Source: Struthidea cinerea (lineage: Eukaryota; Chordata; Aves; Passeriformes; Corcoracidae). Taken from it: a DNA stretch of 64,000 nucleotides. Where the stretch lies: positions 1,912,473 to 1,976,472 of the forward strand of contig VZTI01004803.1 of assembly GCA_013397865.1 (NCBI GenBank), written 5' to 3'. The notes beneath the pieces were generated by a model. It saw nothing but the letters and a program-made list of their open reading frames with translations, ran no database searches and had not been told where the DNA came from. Shown piece after piece: positions 53,028 to 64,000 of this stretch; within the stretch, counting starts at the first letter, position 1, and each line of letters opens with the position of its first letter. The translations under genes were made by a program, and so were the position numbers.

Positions 53028-53131
53028 ATGAAAAGAAGCGTCCAGATGATGAATGCTATTCACAAAGTGATTGCTGTGGCAGTCATATCATGTCTCAAAG
53101 TACACATGGCTGTGTAAATAGAAACTACTGA
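53028..53131 (+). other. Candidate terminal exon, Cys-rich
   Basis: CTTTTTATAG precedes 53028 and could be an acceptor. After a split codon (AT), 33 codons (53030-53128) run to TGA at 53129-53131. The predicted peptide is charged at first (EKKRPDDE) and has four Cys: residues 9, 15, 16 and 28, spaced C-x5-CC-x11-C. That recalls small disulfide-rich secreted domains, but I cannot assign a family. Without splicing the frame is open back to about 52991, where a TGA stops it. Nothing upstream was identified as a partner, and such a short open frame can arise by chance. Confidence 0.22.
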
Positions 53132-53252
53132 AACTTGTTCTGACATGTAAAACTTTTTCCATGGCATATGAACTTTTTTGTCACCTAAGCAGATTCAGCT
53201 GGAGCTCTTACTAAAAATGCAAGTGCTTTTATTTGCTTTTTAAATGTTGTGG

Positions 53253-53269
53253 TTTTTTTTTTTTTTTTT
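53253..53269. repeat. Poly-T run (17 nt)
   Basis: Uninterrupted T homopolymer in AT-rich unique sequence. Confidence 0.9.
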
Positions 53270-53694
53270 AAATTTTATTATCACTTCATTGGATGGGCCA
53301 AAAGTGAGATATTCCTCTCCCCCATGAGACCCTCAAGTTTAACATTAGAAGAAGTTTTGTGACAGTCTAGTAAACCTTTAATGAGAATTCTTTTTGTGAC
53401 AGACAGATGTAAATGTATCCCTCTAATCCTATTCTTTCAGGATTTGTCTGCAGATGAATGTTAATAATTAGTAGTTGCTTTCTCCCTCCTCCTTCCTTCA
53501 TAAAATTGTTTTCTTCATAAATTCATCGTCTTTTTTCCCCTGTTTTCTCAAAGTACCAGCAGTTCTGACAGCCTCCCTTTGTTCTTATGTTTATAAATAA
53601 TTTATAATGTAGAAATATCTCTTCTTAGTCTTAAAAAATAAACTAATGGTTGAACATAACATACTGCCAGGAGCAGATCTACCACTAGCTTTAG

Positions 53695-53723
53695 AAAAAA
53701 AAAAAAAAAAGGAAGGAAAAAAA
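53695..53723. repeat. Poly-A tract
   Basis: A16 (53695-53710), then GGAAGG and A7. No retrocopy body or AATAAA at the usual distance is apparent just upstream. Confidence 0.9.
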
Positions 53724-56700
53724 GCTTCATGATTAACAAAGACAGAAAAAAGGAACATCACATGGAGATCTATTTATCTGAGTGAATGCTGATTTTTGTT
53801 TGCAGATGCCAAATGCATCTGAGCTACCCTCATTTTATGCTCTGTTTCTTTTCTTTTCCAGACTGCACACCTCAATTCATTCCTTAAAAATGTAGCTTCT
53901 TTTAAATGTTCTGAACAAACAAAAGGCTACAACATGGACTAAGTTATCAGCATGAATGTGTTTACACTGGTGTAGGTGGTTCTCTTGAGGAATATACCAG
54001 CCCTTATACTGACACTTCGTTGACTACTGCTGTCCATGTTGTAGATGCACTGCTAAAGAAAGTCACACATTTAGCCAAGACATTCAGTCTATTGTCAACT
54101 GTATATGGAACAGCTGTTGGTGTTGGGATTCTTGCAAAAGAATTCCAAAGGCTGTACTGCAGTACCATATACTTTGTCAAGAACACTCTCACATGCAACC
54201 TCAAACTACAAAGAACTAGCACTCAAATTAGAATTGAAATACATTGAGTTTCAACAGCTACTGAACACGGAGGAGTGATCCTGTTTCCAAACATTTGTAT
54301 GGCTATATTATTGCTGTTTTATGCAGTCACAGCAGGAGCAGTGACCACATAAATGACTAGAATTATTGTTAATTAAGGTAAATACAACTGAACTTGATAT
54401 TACATTGTCTAGCCTAATACTAGGAAGGAGTCTTTATTTTGCTGCAGTTTAGCATATGTCAAAGGAGATGGCTTAAAAGTCACTATGTGATAAAGTGGAT
54501 TTATATTCAAGTATTTTTAAAAACAATCCTAACACGCAATTTAGATAGGGATCTCAACATTAGCTCAAAACGGCTACCAGGATTTTTAACCAAAAGTGAG
54601 GTACCATATCATGTCCCGCCTCAAAATGATCCACATGATGGGGACATCAGTGAGTACATGACTTACTATTAAACTACAGAACCTGTATCCAGACTCCATA
54701 ATTATACACAGGAAAGTAATTTGGGTGCTACGTTGCTGTACAAGAAGTGAGTGCAGATCTCTTTTAACATACTTCATTTTAAATTCCCCACCAGGTGCTA
54801 ATTTGAGTCTTGTGTTCAGGCTACACTCAATATTGACCTACTCTTCAAGCATATTATTCCAAATAACTATAATTGAATCAATAGCACTACGTAATTTAAG
54901 GATAGGAAGTGAGAGGAAAAAGAATGCCTTACCCAAGGTACACATACAGTAGAAGGTGGGGAATTTAGGCAGATATGCAAACCCAGTGTAGAAATAGTTA
55001 TGACCTGCAGGGCTTAGCTTCGGATCTAAAGGAAGGCTGGAGCCAAGACTAGTTTGATTTTGCAAGAACCAGGCCAGCTGCCCTTTGTAAATTATTCATT
55101 CTTGCTTTTGGCTTGTTTCTCACTTTGGAGAGTGGAGTGAGTTTTGGCCAGAAAGAACACTCATGTAAAATCTTTTGAAATAACTGGTTAGGGAGCTTTC
55201 TGAATAAAAGAAGACGTCACTCCTAGCAACTCAGACATGAATCTGTTTGCACAAAAACAGCTTGGAAAGAGTGAGTTTAAATCTCCGTCAGGTGTTCAAA
55301 ATCAATCTGAACCCCCTTTTAAGGAGTTTGATCTTCTAATCCTCTACCTTTTCTCACCCCTTGCCTTTAACACTACGTAACAGGATTCTCAGCTTCTGTT
55401 AAAATACATTTTGTGATAGTCTGTAAATCTCTGCTGAGATTGCGGCTGCTTTCAGATCTTACAGGGTGTGATGCGAGGATTCAATGTTTTTCAGGAACTC
55501 TACATTCAGAACAGAATCCTGCTTGAAAATCCCTGGGTGCACACATTGTAAAGAAATCAGGAAGACAGACCTAAAATAGAGTATGCATCAAGACCAGAAT
55601 TTCATCCAAAGGTGGCATGCTTCTGAGGAGACATTTGAAAGCTCAGTGCAATCTTTTAAAGGAAAGTTTTCAGGTTCCCAAAGGCTGCTCAGGATCAAGA
55701 GAGAAACAAGTGTCATGGGAAGGGAGGATGAGGTTGAAGGGAATGAAACATTTGATTGCAAAGAAGAGGAAAACAGAGAATGAGACTGGTATAAAAGCAT
55801 CTCAGACAAGCATTTGACAGTGGTAACTTAATCTTTTCAATACTGTGATGCCAGCACGCAAATTAACCCTTAAATGCTTCTGCATTTAGCTTCAACCATC
55901 TTCATGGTAAAATGTCTGCCTAATGACACTAACACATTACTTTTCAAATTTTCACTAAACATGTTTCATGACTATATTAAGCATTGTAGTTGCAACACTA
56001 CTTTCTCTTGGCTAAATTATTCCCTAGTACACAGGTAAAACCACTTCCAATGCACTCATAACCTCTGCTTTGTTTCATTCCAAACCTTAGCTTGAATGAA
56101 CACCTTGAGACCCTAATGCCTGAAAAAGAGATCAGGACCCAAACTTATATCCAAATCTATTTCCCTCCCCACCCAGATTATAGAATGGACTAATCAAAAC
56201 TTTAGCTGAACACCCGTGATTTTTGTTGGTGTCAATTCTTGATCAAAAATTTTCAGCTGAGACCCTTTGCTGCCTATAGCAATGTATCTCTATAGAACAG
56301 AAACAGCTTGGCTCCCTGGCATTATTAAGAAAGTACAGTATACAAAAGCTTTAAGCTTCAAACCATACAGCATGATTATTATGATAGCAGGAGATGTCAG
56401 GTGGAGACAAAGACACATGGATAGAATTGACTTGAGGCACGTCATCAGAAAGTAAGGGTGATGTGATCACAGTACTTATAGCATATGCAGCAGCTGTACA
56501 ATTCTACATGGCAGCTTCCATCATACCCTTCACATGAAAAAAACCAGAGAAGATTCTGAGTAAATGATGGTTGAATACACAATAAATTGTAGTGTATGAC
56601 AAGACACTTTCTTTTTTGTTTAATATAAAAATCAGGAGCACTTATGAATTAATATCAATTAAAATAATGTATTTGCTTGCTTTCGACAGTTATGTCAGCC

Positions 56701-57209
56701 TCATTAAAAGCCAAGTGCTAAATCTTCATTAGATTTTTCAATATTAAAATACTTCCATGAAATATAAATTAACATTTAACTTGTTGCTGGTCATATTAAG
56801 AAAAAAGGAGGGAGCAAAATCCATTGGGATTGAAATCCTGACTCAGTTAGAACGGGGCTTTTGTTGCTGAACTCAGTGGGGCCAAAAAATTCCCTCCCTG
56901 TTGACAAGAGGCAATACCTTTAAAACTGGCAGAGAAGCAGGCCTCAGGAAGTATTCTGTTTCAGTCTACGTTCCTGACTAATATGATGATGGTTAAAATT
57001 TTCAAAGTATCCTTGGCGACATAGGGAGAACACGTGCCTGAATAAGAGTAAAAATTTTTAGATTCCTGGGTAGCTTCGGTGTTTTAGGAAACCTTATGGT
57101 GTGCCTAGAATCTTAACAGTTCTACCTCATAAAAAGACACGGTGGTGTTCTCCCAAGAATGATGCAAAATCTACTTCCCAGTAGATGAAACCTGCAAAGC
57201 AAGTGAGCA

Positions 57210-57223
57210 GTTCACATGTGAAC
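57210..57223. promoter_or_regulatory. Perfect 14-bp palindrome with E-box core
   Basis: GTTCACATGTGAAC reads the same on both strands. It holds an E-box (CACATGTG) between inverted TTCACA half-sites and lies just before the CpG-rich patch. A binding role is inference only, and palindromes of this length occur by chance. Confidence 0.2.
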
Positions 57224-57239
57224 ACTGGAATTTATATCA

Positions 57240-57440
57240 GAGAGCAGACTGTCGCCGGTGCGCATCTGGAGGGACGTGCCCTGTCTGATGAACACCACAG
57301 AGCACCGAGCTGTGCGCGAGGCTGTCTCACAGCTCCGTGTTGTGAATCTTCCCAGGTCTCAGCTCACTACGCAGCTTGTGCAAGATTTCCCAGCGGATGT
57401 GAAGTTTAGGAAGACGGATAGATCGGGAAGGGAGAGAAGC
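57240..57440. other. CpG-rich patch in AT-rich surroundings
   Basis: About a dozen CpG dinucleotides are packed into roughly 200 bases (GTCGCCGGTGCGC, TGCGCGAGG, CGGATAGATCGGG), while flanking kilobases have very few. Two overlapping plus-strand frames (57185-57409 and 57258-57443) are open across it. It could be a small CpG island, an exon, or part of an unrecognised repeat extending to about 57850, where a further 110-codon frame (57506-57838) lies. No LTR termini or protein family are recognised. Confidence 0.4.
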
Positions 57441-60400
57441 TGAGTAGCTGCAATCAAGTTGAAAGAATCCACCATAATGTGCATATTCAGTCATAGCTGT
57501 GATAAGTGACTACCCTTCCTTTTGCAATAGCCACAGTCTTGAATCAGAGCAAACCTACCTGGAAAACTGGCCAAGAACCCTTTGAAATGGCCAGGCTGTC
57601 TTTCAGAGGTATTGTGCTTGCTGAAGGAGCTGGCGAGCTTTTTGCCTTTCAAAAAGAAAGGAGATGTATTAACTGTGCTTCATCTGACTGCAGCGTGCGT
57701 GGAACTGGGAACGCAGCTCTCTCCTCCCAGGGCCTCTGCATCACCAAGCCACAAGGTGGTGGTATGGTGTCACTTTTTTTTAGGCAACAAAAAGAGGTTT
57801 TGTTTAATGAGCTTGAACTCACAAGCCTGCTCATCTAGTGAACTGTGACTTTTCAAATACCAACCTATTAATGTCAAAGGCAATACTGAAGGGAACAGTT
57901 CTGTTTGATTTAAAAAATACAGACCATGTGAAGTCCACTATGCTCTAATATCTATCACCTATGGGGCTCCATTCATGCCTAATGCTTTATTCAAGCTAAG
58001 ACCTAGTTTTTATATATCAGATTAATACATATCTACAGCTTTGCACCTTTCTATTTTGATTTTTTTATTATCAGGGCTCGCCGGGGCCATTTTCATTCCC
58101 TTACTATAGCATCTGCAAGCAGGTGGATTAGAGATAACTCTCATTGTGCTTTGTTTTCTCCTGACACTGTCATTAATCATTCCTTAAGCCACACTTCAAC
58201 TTATAGTAATCAGGACTGGCTGTTCCCAAGCTGCACAAGAATTGCCTTTCACAATGTAATGTGAAATTGGAAGCGAATGGCTGAAGCCAGACGCTTCTTC
58301 TGCATTCCCCATCTATCTCATCATTTAGGTATTTATCCATCTCAGGCTTGTACAGGGAGCATCTCTCTCCTTCCCATGAGGACACAGATTGCAACAGAGG
58401 ATCAGATTTGTTACCAGGCTTTGGGCTTTGATTGTCCTCTTATAAGTTTGGGATTAAAGTGAAATTTCCCACAGGGCTATGCAGGATTTGCTAGCATTTA
58501 ACTGTTTAACCTGGCTGTTTTTGAATGAGAATCCTGTGGTCAACTATTCCATAGAGAATATTATGGTAAGCCAGCTCTGAATGGCAGATATTTCGGTAAA
58601 TTCCTGTAAAGACTGCTACAGTTGCTTCCAATTAAGTTCATACCTGATAACAATTGTTTTCTTGTACATGATGAACAGTAATCTTATGATAAAAAAAAAC
58701 AATTGTCTAGTCTCTTGTGAAATACTCTTGTCAGCTTCAGAAAAAATGCAGACCTTCAAAAAGTTGCAGTCGTCTATTTATGCTTCTAGAATCACCGTGC
58801 ACTAATTTGTCTTGAACTAGGTCATAGCCCTCACTATGTAGAAGAGCTGTATTCCCTTCTTTTTATACAATTTTAGTAATAAGTATAAGGTAATAATATC
58901 TGTAGTAGCACAGCAGTGGAATGGACAAACATTTTAAACAAACTGCACTTGATGTATTAATAAAGACAAATTGATGGTTCTGGAAAGCATGCTGTTAAAT
59001 ATGTAGCCAAAACAGATGTATTTTTCCCGGCATTTGATGTGATTCTTGCACAAAGGGAAGTACCTATAATGTGCTATTCTCCACTAAACTGAAAGCAAGG
59101 GGAAAAATTTTCAGTCCACATTATCTATCTTTTAGTCTTAGCTTTAGAGCCATTTAAGGAAAAAGATTTTAAAACAAGTCAAAATCATTTTGTTATCTAG
59201 TTTAAAAAGACTGTATGCTCAACCACTGTATATGTATTCTATTTAATGTGGATGTGTTTTTAAAATGCCTAGGAGGATAGTGCTCATTTCATGTGCTTCT
59301 CCAAGAGAGACATAACACCCAAGCAACTGAAGTACATAATTTAACAAAACATTTTAGCTTGCAGTGAAATCAGTTCCCTTGGAGGGAATGGACTGAATCA
59401 TTAAATTCAATTTTAACCCCACTCCCTGAGAAATTTTTACATCTTATTCAAAAGTTTGCTTTTTATTTTTTTGTTGTCTAAAAATGTGCTGAATTTCCAA
59501 AATAAGCTTTAATGGGATTTAGTTTGGGGATAAAAATCATAAATATTTTTAGTCATCCTTTTAAAAGTAAAGAGTCACAGAGACCTCAAGGGAAAGGCTC
59601 ATGGATATTGTCAATTACAAATCTATAAATTCTAATGCAGATTCTAATCAACAAATATAAAAAACAAATATATTACTTTTCTTGTTCACTCTTCACCTAT
59701 ATTATGAACCTGTACTTATGACATTGATCTCGTGTTAACCAGTGTCTCAGTGAAAAGGAACAGTGTTTGGTTGTATAACGGTACCTGTGAAAGCCTCACT
59801 GTCTGAGTGAAAATTACTAAATATCTTTGCCATCGTTTACTCTTTCTCTTGTAGCATTAAATGATTACTGAAAAGGCATAAGCAATCCTTTCTATTTATT
59901 TGAAATATCCTCTAGATTCACATGAGTAATTTTCAGCTGTGTATAATGCTCCCAAAGTAACCTCTTCATTTCCATTGTTTTAGTGTGAAATCATTTCCTC
60001 AGGAGATAATTAGAGTTGCTCCATTTATTACATTAAATGATTAGCATGCACTTGAAATGATTCAGTATATTTTCCTTTATTGCTGATGACTCTTAAATAT
60101 GGGCCTACATTTTTAATGGATAAATTAAGATTATCTTGACATTTTGTGGCTTCCTCAGCAGCAAAACAAGACAGACTTTCTTTTCCAAATACACACAGGT
60201 GTGTGTTGAACAACACACATTAGCTGAAGGGCTTCTACTCACCTGACTAACCCACCTGTCTCAGCTTAAAGACCAGTAATTTTGAAGGTAAAATGGGGGT
60301 TTAAATGTACCAAAATTGCTACTGCTTCTGTTGTATGTGTGGTTAGTAATTATTCTTAAGTGTCATGGGATCAGAATCCCAGCATCTCAGCTAAAGCGTC

Positions 60401-63400
60401 TGCTTCCTCTGAACAACCAGCATCTCCTTCCAAATGCATATAAAATTATTTCTTACAGTGGCAGACTTGCACTTTTTTTGTATTATATTAATTAATCTAA
60501 ATGAATAAAAGAGTTTTTCTGTATGCTAACTAGTGAACTATCATCCTCTCATTTATGAGAATAAATTACCCTAGAATTGGTGAAAATATATCCCAATTAA
60601 TACTCCTTATTAAAACTGAGTAAGGTTTAATGTCAAGCTACAGCAACAGCTTTAAGACTTTCTTTTAAGAATGGAAGTCTGTAGTACTAAGCAGATGGGC
60701 TGCAGGCCTGAGTTGGGACCAGGTATTTGTGTAACCAACACTGTGACAAGGACTCCTACAGCAGTTGCCAACACTGACCTGGATGTGGTGGATACGAACA
60801 GTGACAGAGGTCAGCAGAATTAAAAGGCCTCCATTTTCCCAAGACTGTGCCATGTCATTCCCAAAAGAAAGCCAAGGAGATATTTAACTGGATTTGAAAG
60901 CTTGGTTCATTGGAGTTAAATAACCTACCGCACTCGAACTACATTAGTGGATGTGAAACTGATGTCATTATTAAAGGATACATTCTCTTGTGATGGGATA
61001 CATTCACCTATCCCTCATTTCTCTAATTTCACTATGGCCCAAAGACACCTTACACATCCAGTCACTTTAAATTCAAGCATATTTTGTATTTAACATGTTA
61101 TAAATGTTAAAATTTTAATGGTAAGGAATGTTTTTATTCTCTTGGCAAGATTTTATTAGAGATTTTATTTTTGAAGAGGAAATATACAGGTTAAGTGTGG
61201 CCAGACAATGTATATCATGTTTTATCTGAAAATCCACTTTGCTATTTCAGTGAGTAAATTCGCTTTTTGAAAAAACACACAAACTGTGACTGTACAAGAA
61301 TATGAAAGAGAACGCATAATCCAGAATTTAAAAAACCAGTATTATAAACACTTTTGTAAATGTGTAATGCAGTATAAAAAAACACTTTCACAAAACTGCA
61401 TCTTAGATCAGAAAATAATATTCTAAATGAAGTGCTCAGTACTACAAAGAGAAAATGTATATTTTTTGCCTTACTCACTAATTAAGCACACACAAATAAT
61501 CTTTCTACTGGCCTATTTTTCATCCAGAAAACCACTGCAGATATTTCTGTCTTACAGAACACTCTAAGTAAAGGAAATATTTCTTCGTGAATTCACAAAC
61601 ATTGCTCATGTTGCATGAACAGGAAGCAGACGTATTTGGGATAGCAGATCTCACCAAATCCAGTAAACTGTGCCCTCACAAGCAATGTTACTGTTATTTC
61701 ATGTAGTGCTGCTGCATGGAAGCAGGAATGGCATGCATGGCTCCATATGCCTGAAAATAAGCGCTTTTCCTCTTTTAATTTCTTGGTTGATCCCCACTTG
61801 AGTCAGATTCTCACCTGTGTCTAAGCAGCAGATTTGACCGTAGTGTGGTAATACAGGACAGCCTTCCTAAATTTAGCTATGAAAATCCAAGAAAATACTT
61901 AATTTGGTTGTTCCTTGGACAGTGGTAAGAGGAGTGGGGGTGCGTGCCAGAATTAAGCCCAAACAATGAACAGCTCTATGCTCCTAAATGAAAATTGGGC
62001 AAACCCAGCCCTGTTCAGCCAAATTCTTGCAGCACATGATTGTGTTCCACCAGTAAACAGCTCCAGATATAAACAGGAGGTTTGATAAACTGGGGCTCAG
62101 AGATTGCTTATGCTCTTACTAAAGTCATAAATGTGAGTCTTCTTTCTGTCTCAGTGATACTGGACCATCATAACCAGAGGTGAAACTCTGCTTACCTCAT
62201 GAACAGCAAGCAATCCTATTTACTAGCCCCAGGACTAGAACACCATGTAGGCACATTTATCCTTTAAAACTTCACCAGTATAAAAGCACACCATTAAATA
62301 ATAGCGCTACTATAGGCGTATTATACAGAAAGTGCCATAATGTTGTTTGTATATGACAGGCATTTTTAGTGTAAGAATGCTGAAATTCTACACTGATGTC
62401 ATTAAAGCATAAATGACACACTACCGAAAGATGGAGATACTAATGTATGGTGGTTAAAACTACACTTCTTTGTAGGCTTTAGAGTATTTTTAATAGCTTC
62501 AAAGCACGTTTTTAATAGATGAAGTTATAACAATACCAACAGTAGTGGCATGAAAGGTTGCAATGGATGAACACCATCTCTCTCAAACATTTATTCCATT
62601 TAGGTAAAAATACTTGATAGAGAACATTTCTATTATTCACAAGAAATCATGGAATATAATGGTTCCTAGCACTCCTTTTGTAATAGCTTATTTAAATACT
62701 TGGGGCTGCAATTCTGATTCCCACTTTGTTCAGACTTCACAGAAATACTTCTTACAATTGATCACATTTTTATTCTTTATTGTATTCTAAATAGCCTCTG
62801 ATTTTTCAGAACCCAAGACTAAAAATTAGGTTTGCAGAAGTGAAAAGTAGAGTCTTGAAAAAAAAACCCTGTACACTTTTCTTAACTGAGGAACAGCAGC
62901 TACAAAATTGAACAAAAAAACTATGCTATGAATCATTTTGCGTACAGAAATGCTTTAAGGAATTATTCCTGAAGTCTAAATGGAGCTTGATGGGCCTTTT
63001 CTAAACCCTTAAAATCTGAAATGACCTGAAGGTATAAAGACCACTTGACTTTGGGTTTCTTTTCTTTGTAATGTTTTCTTCAGTGCTTCCAGCTCCGACC
63101 ACAGTAGTTTACACAAAATTAAGAAACCCAGTCTGATAAGAAGTTATTAAAATTCTATTTATCATTTTACGTTTACCTATTGTAGAAAAAAAGGGGACTT
63201 AAATGAGAAAGCAGGAATAGAACTTTTTTATGATGAGGTTTGATATCAATAGTTTAAATATGCTATGTTTCCAACATTTCTCAAACTATTTAAGGACTTT
63301 AAATGTATTTACTATGAGCCCAGGGTAATCTCTCAATTGATATAAAACAGTATGAAGTCATCAGAGCTCTTAACTTACATCTGGTGAGGATAAAGATCTT

Positions 63401-63422
63401 TTTTTCAGATTTTTTTCAGAAC
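57441..63422. other. Unique AT-rich non-coding stretch
   Basis: The first 400 bases remain moderately GC-rich; the rest is AT-rich. No gene, LTR or CR1 is recognised. All reading frames after 57.85 kb are under 80 codons. Confidence 0.6.
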
Positions 63423-63512
63423 AAATCATAGAATCATAGAATACCATCTCAGAAGGGGGTCTCAAGGATCACCTGGTTCAGCCTTTCTTGGCAAAATCAT
63501 GGCCCAGACAAT
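63423..63512 (-). mobile_element. CR1 LINE 3' tail fragment, minus strand
   Basis: The plus strand reads AATCATAGAATCATAGAATA, then AAGGGGGTCTCAAGGATCACC, GGTTCAGCCTTTCTTGGCAA and GGCCCAGACA, which is a reversed CR1 3' end. It pairs closely with the last 90 bases of the CR1 at 37.5-38.67 kb and so belongs to that subfamily rather than to the 25-27 kb one. The octamer tail (reversed, ATCATAGA) is at the left. It is very strongly 5'-truncated. Confidence 0.87.
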
Positions 63513-64000
63513 AAAATGGTGGTAATTATTTTAATTTCAGAAGAATTGGACTTCTATCTAAAGAGCAAATGAAAATGAAAATTTATAAACAAAGTAGCAA
63601 AGGTATATTTGCATTAAGTCCCTGTCAATTTACATTCAGACAGCAAGACTGGAAGATGCGATGTAACTTAGGTTGGTTGTGCTATCTTGGGTCAACTACA
63701 TTTTCCATGTAAAATGACATACTTAGGTAGAATTATTATTAAGTTTTAAATTTTAATTTTAAATATTTTAAGTTAGAATTAATTAAGAAAACCTAAAATA
63801 ACGAGTATTTTACTATAAACTGCATTATGCTATGTTGTCAGACTATTAATAGGTTCAGTACTGAAATCAACCACTGAATTATATAAATTCGTAGGTTATT
63901 GTTTCGCTATTTTTTTTATAAAACTTGTTATTTACTTTTATGAGGACCTTTGGATCATTATGATGTGCAAATGAGTGCATACACAATTTTTAAAGGATGT
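63513..64000. other. Unique AT-rich non-coding stretch to window end
   Basis: Nothing gene-like is seen; the sequence is very AT-rich from 63720 onward. Confidence 0.6.

Larger units (their letters stand above)
51976..57239. other. Unique AT-rich non-coding stretch
   Basis: Apart from the candidate exon at 53028-53131 nothing gene-like is supported. It contains a T17 run (53253-53269) and an A16 run followed by GGAAGG and A7 (53695-53723). Opposing frames of 75 and 72 codons overlap at 54004-54247 and are regarded as chance. A perfect 14-bp palindrome sits at 57210-57223. Confidence 0.55.

Noticed and set aside
54004..54247. Frames of 75 and 72 codons overlapping on opposite strands
   Set aside because: No domain on either strand and no splice or promoter support.
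57506..57848. Two overlapping plus-strand frames of 110 and 88 codons
   Set aside because: They compete in different frames and neither has a family signature; kept only as part of the CpG-rich patch discussion.
1..64000. CRISPR array, operon or prokaryotic gene cluster
   Set aside because: No regularly spaced repeats, no dense coding and no prokaryotic gene organisation; the repeats are avian.

Overview
This window looks like non-coding DNA from the nuclear genome of a songbird or other passerine. It is AT-rich throughout and shows no bacterial or viral gene organisation. The organism call rests on its interspersed repeats. There are four CR1 LINE copies with the avian octamer-type 3' tail. 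There are two SINEs made of a tRNA-Ile-like head joined to a CR1 3' tail, an architecture known from passerines (the TguSINE1 type). There are also two solo LTRs of one ERVK-like family. I name no protein-coding gene with confidence. The window reads as intergenic or long-intron sequence, and most short ORFs are chance reading frames or frames inside the repeats.

Layout: 1-7.2 kb is unique AT-rich sequence with one plus-strand SINE (about 2.18-2.33 kb). A minus-strand solo LTR lies at 7255-7826 with a perfect 6-bp target-site duplication. A minus-strand SINE lies at about 15.73-15.86 kb. A GC-elevated block of unknown nature lies at about 18.84-19.77 kb. The largest CR1 (about 25.2-27.08 kb, plus) keeps a recognisable but dead reverse-transcriptase frame. 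A second CR1 of another subfamily (about 37.49-38.67 kb, plus) has an internal deletion that removes the catalytic core. A short minus-strand CR1 (about 40.37-40.52 kb) abuts a minus-strand segment with a good TATA box (about 40.52-41.2 kb), possibly an unrecognised LTR or promoter. A 37-base assembly gap (44141-44177) sits inside a poly-T tract. A second solo LTR (45083-45584, plus) also has a perfect 6-bp duplication. From 45.6 kb to the end the sequence is mostly unique and AT-rich, with a (TTTA)n microsatellite at 49.84 kb, two weak candidate exons (51.86 and 53.03 kb), a small CpG-rich patch (57.24-57.44 kb) and a CR1 tail at 63.4 kb.

How the parts relate: the SINE tails closely match the 3' end of the 25-27 kb CR1, which fits the SINEs having been copied by that kind of CR1 reverse transcriptase. 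The two LTRs are related but clearly diverged. The one at 7.3 kb carries an extra 57-bp tandem unit in its U3 region. No CRISPR array, operon, tRNA gene or rRNA gene was found. I did not find a convincing undescribed biological system. The best leads are the Cys-rich candidate terminal exon at 53.03 kb, the TATA-bearing minus-strand segment at 40.5-41.2 kb and the CpG-rich patch at 57.3 kb.
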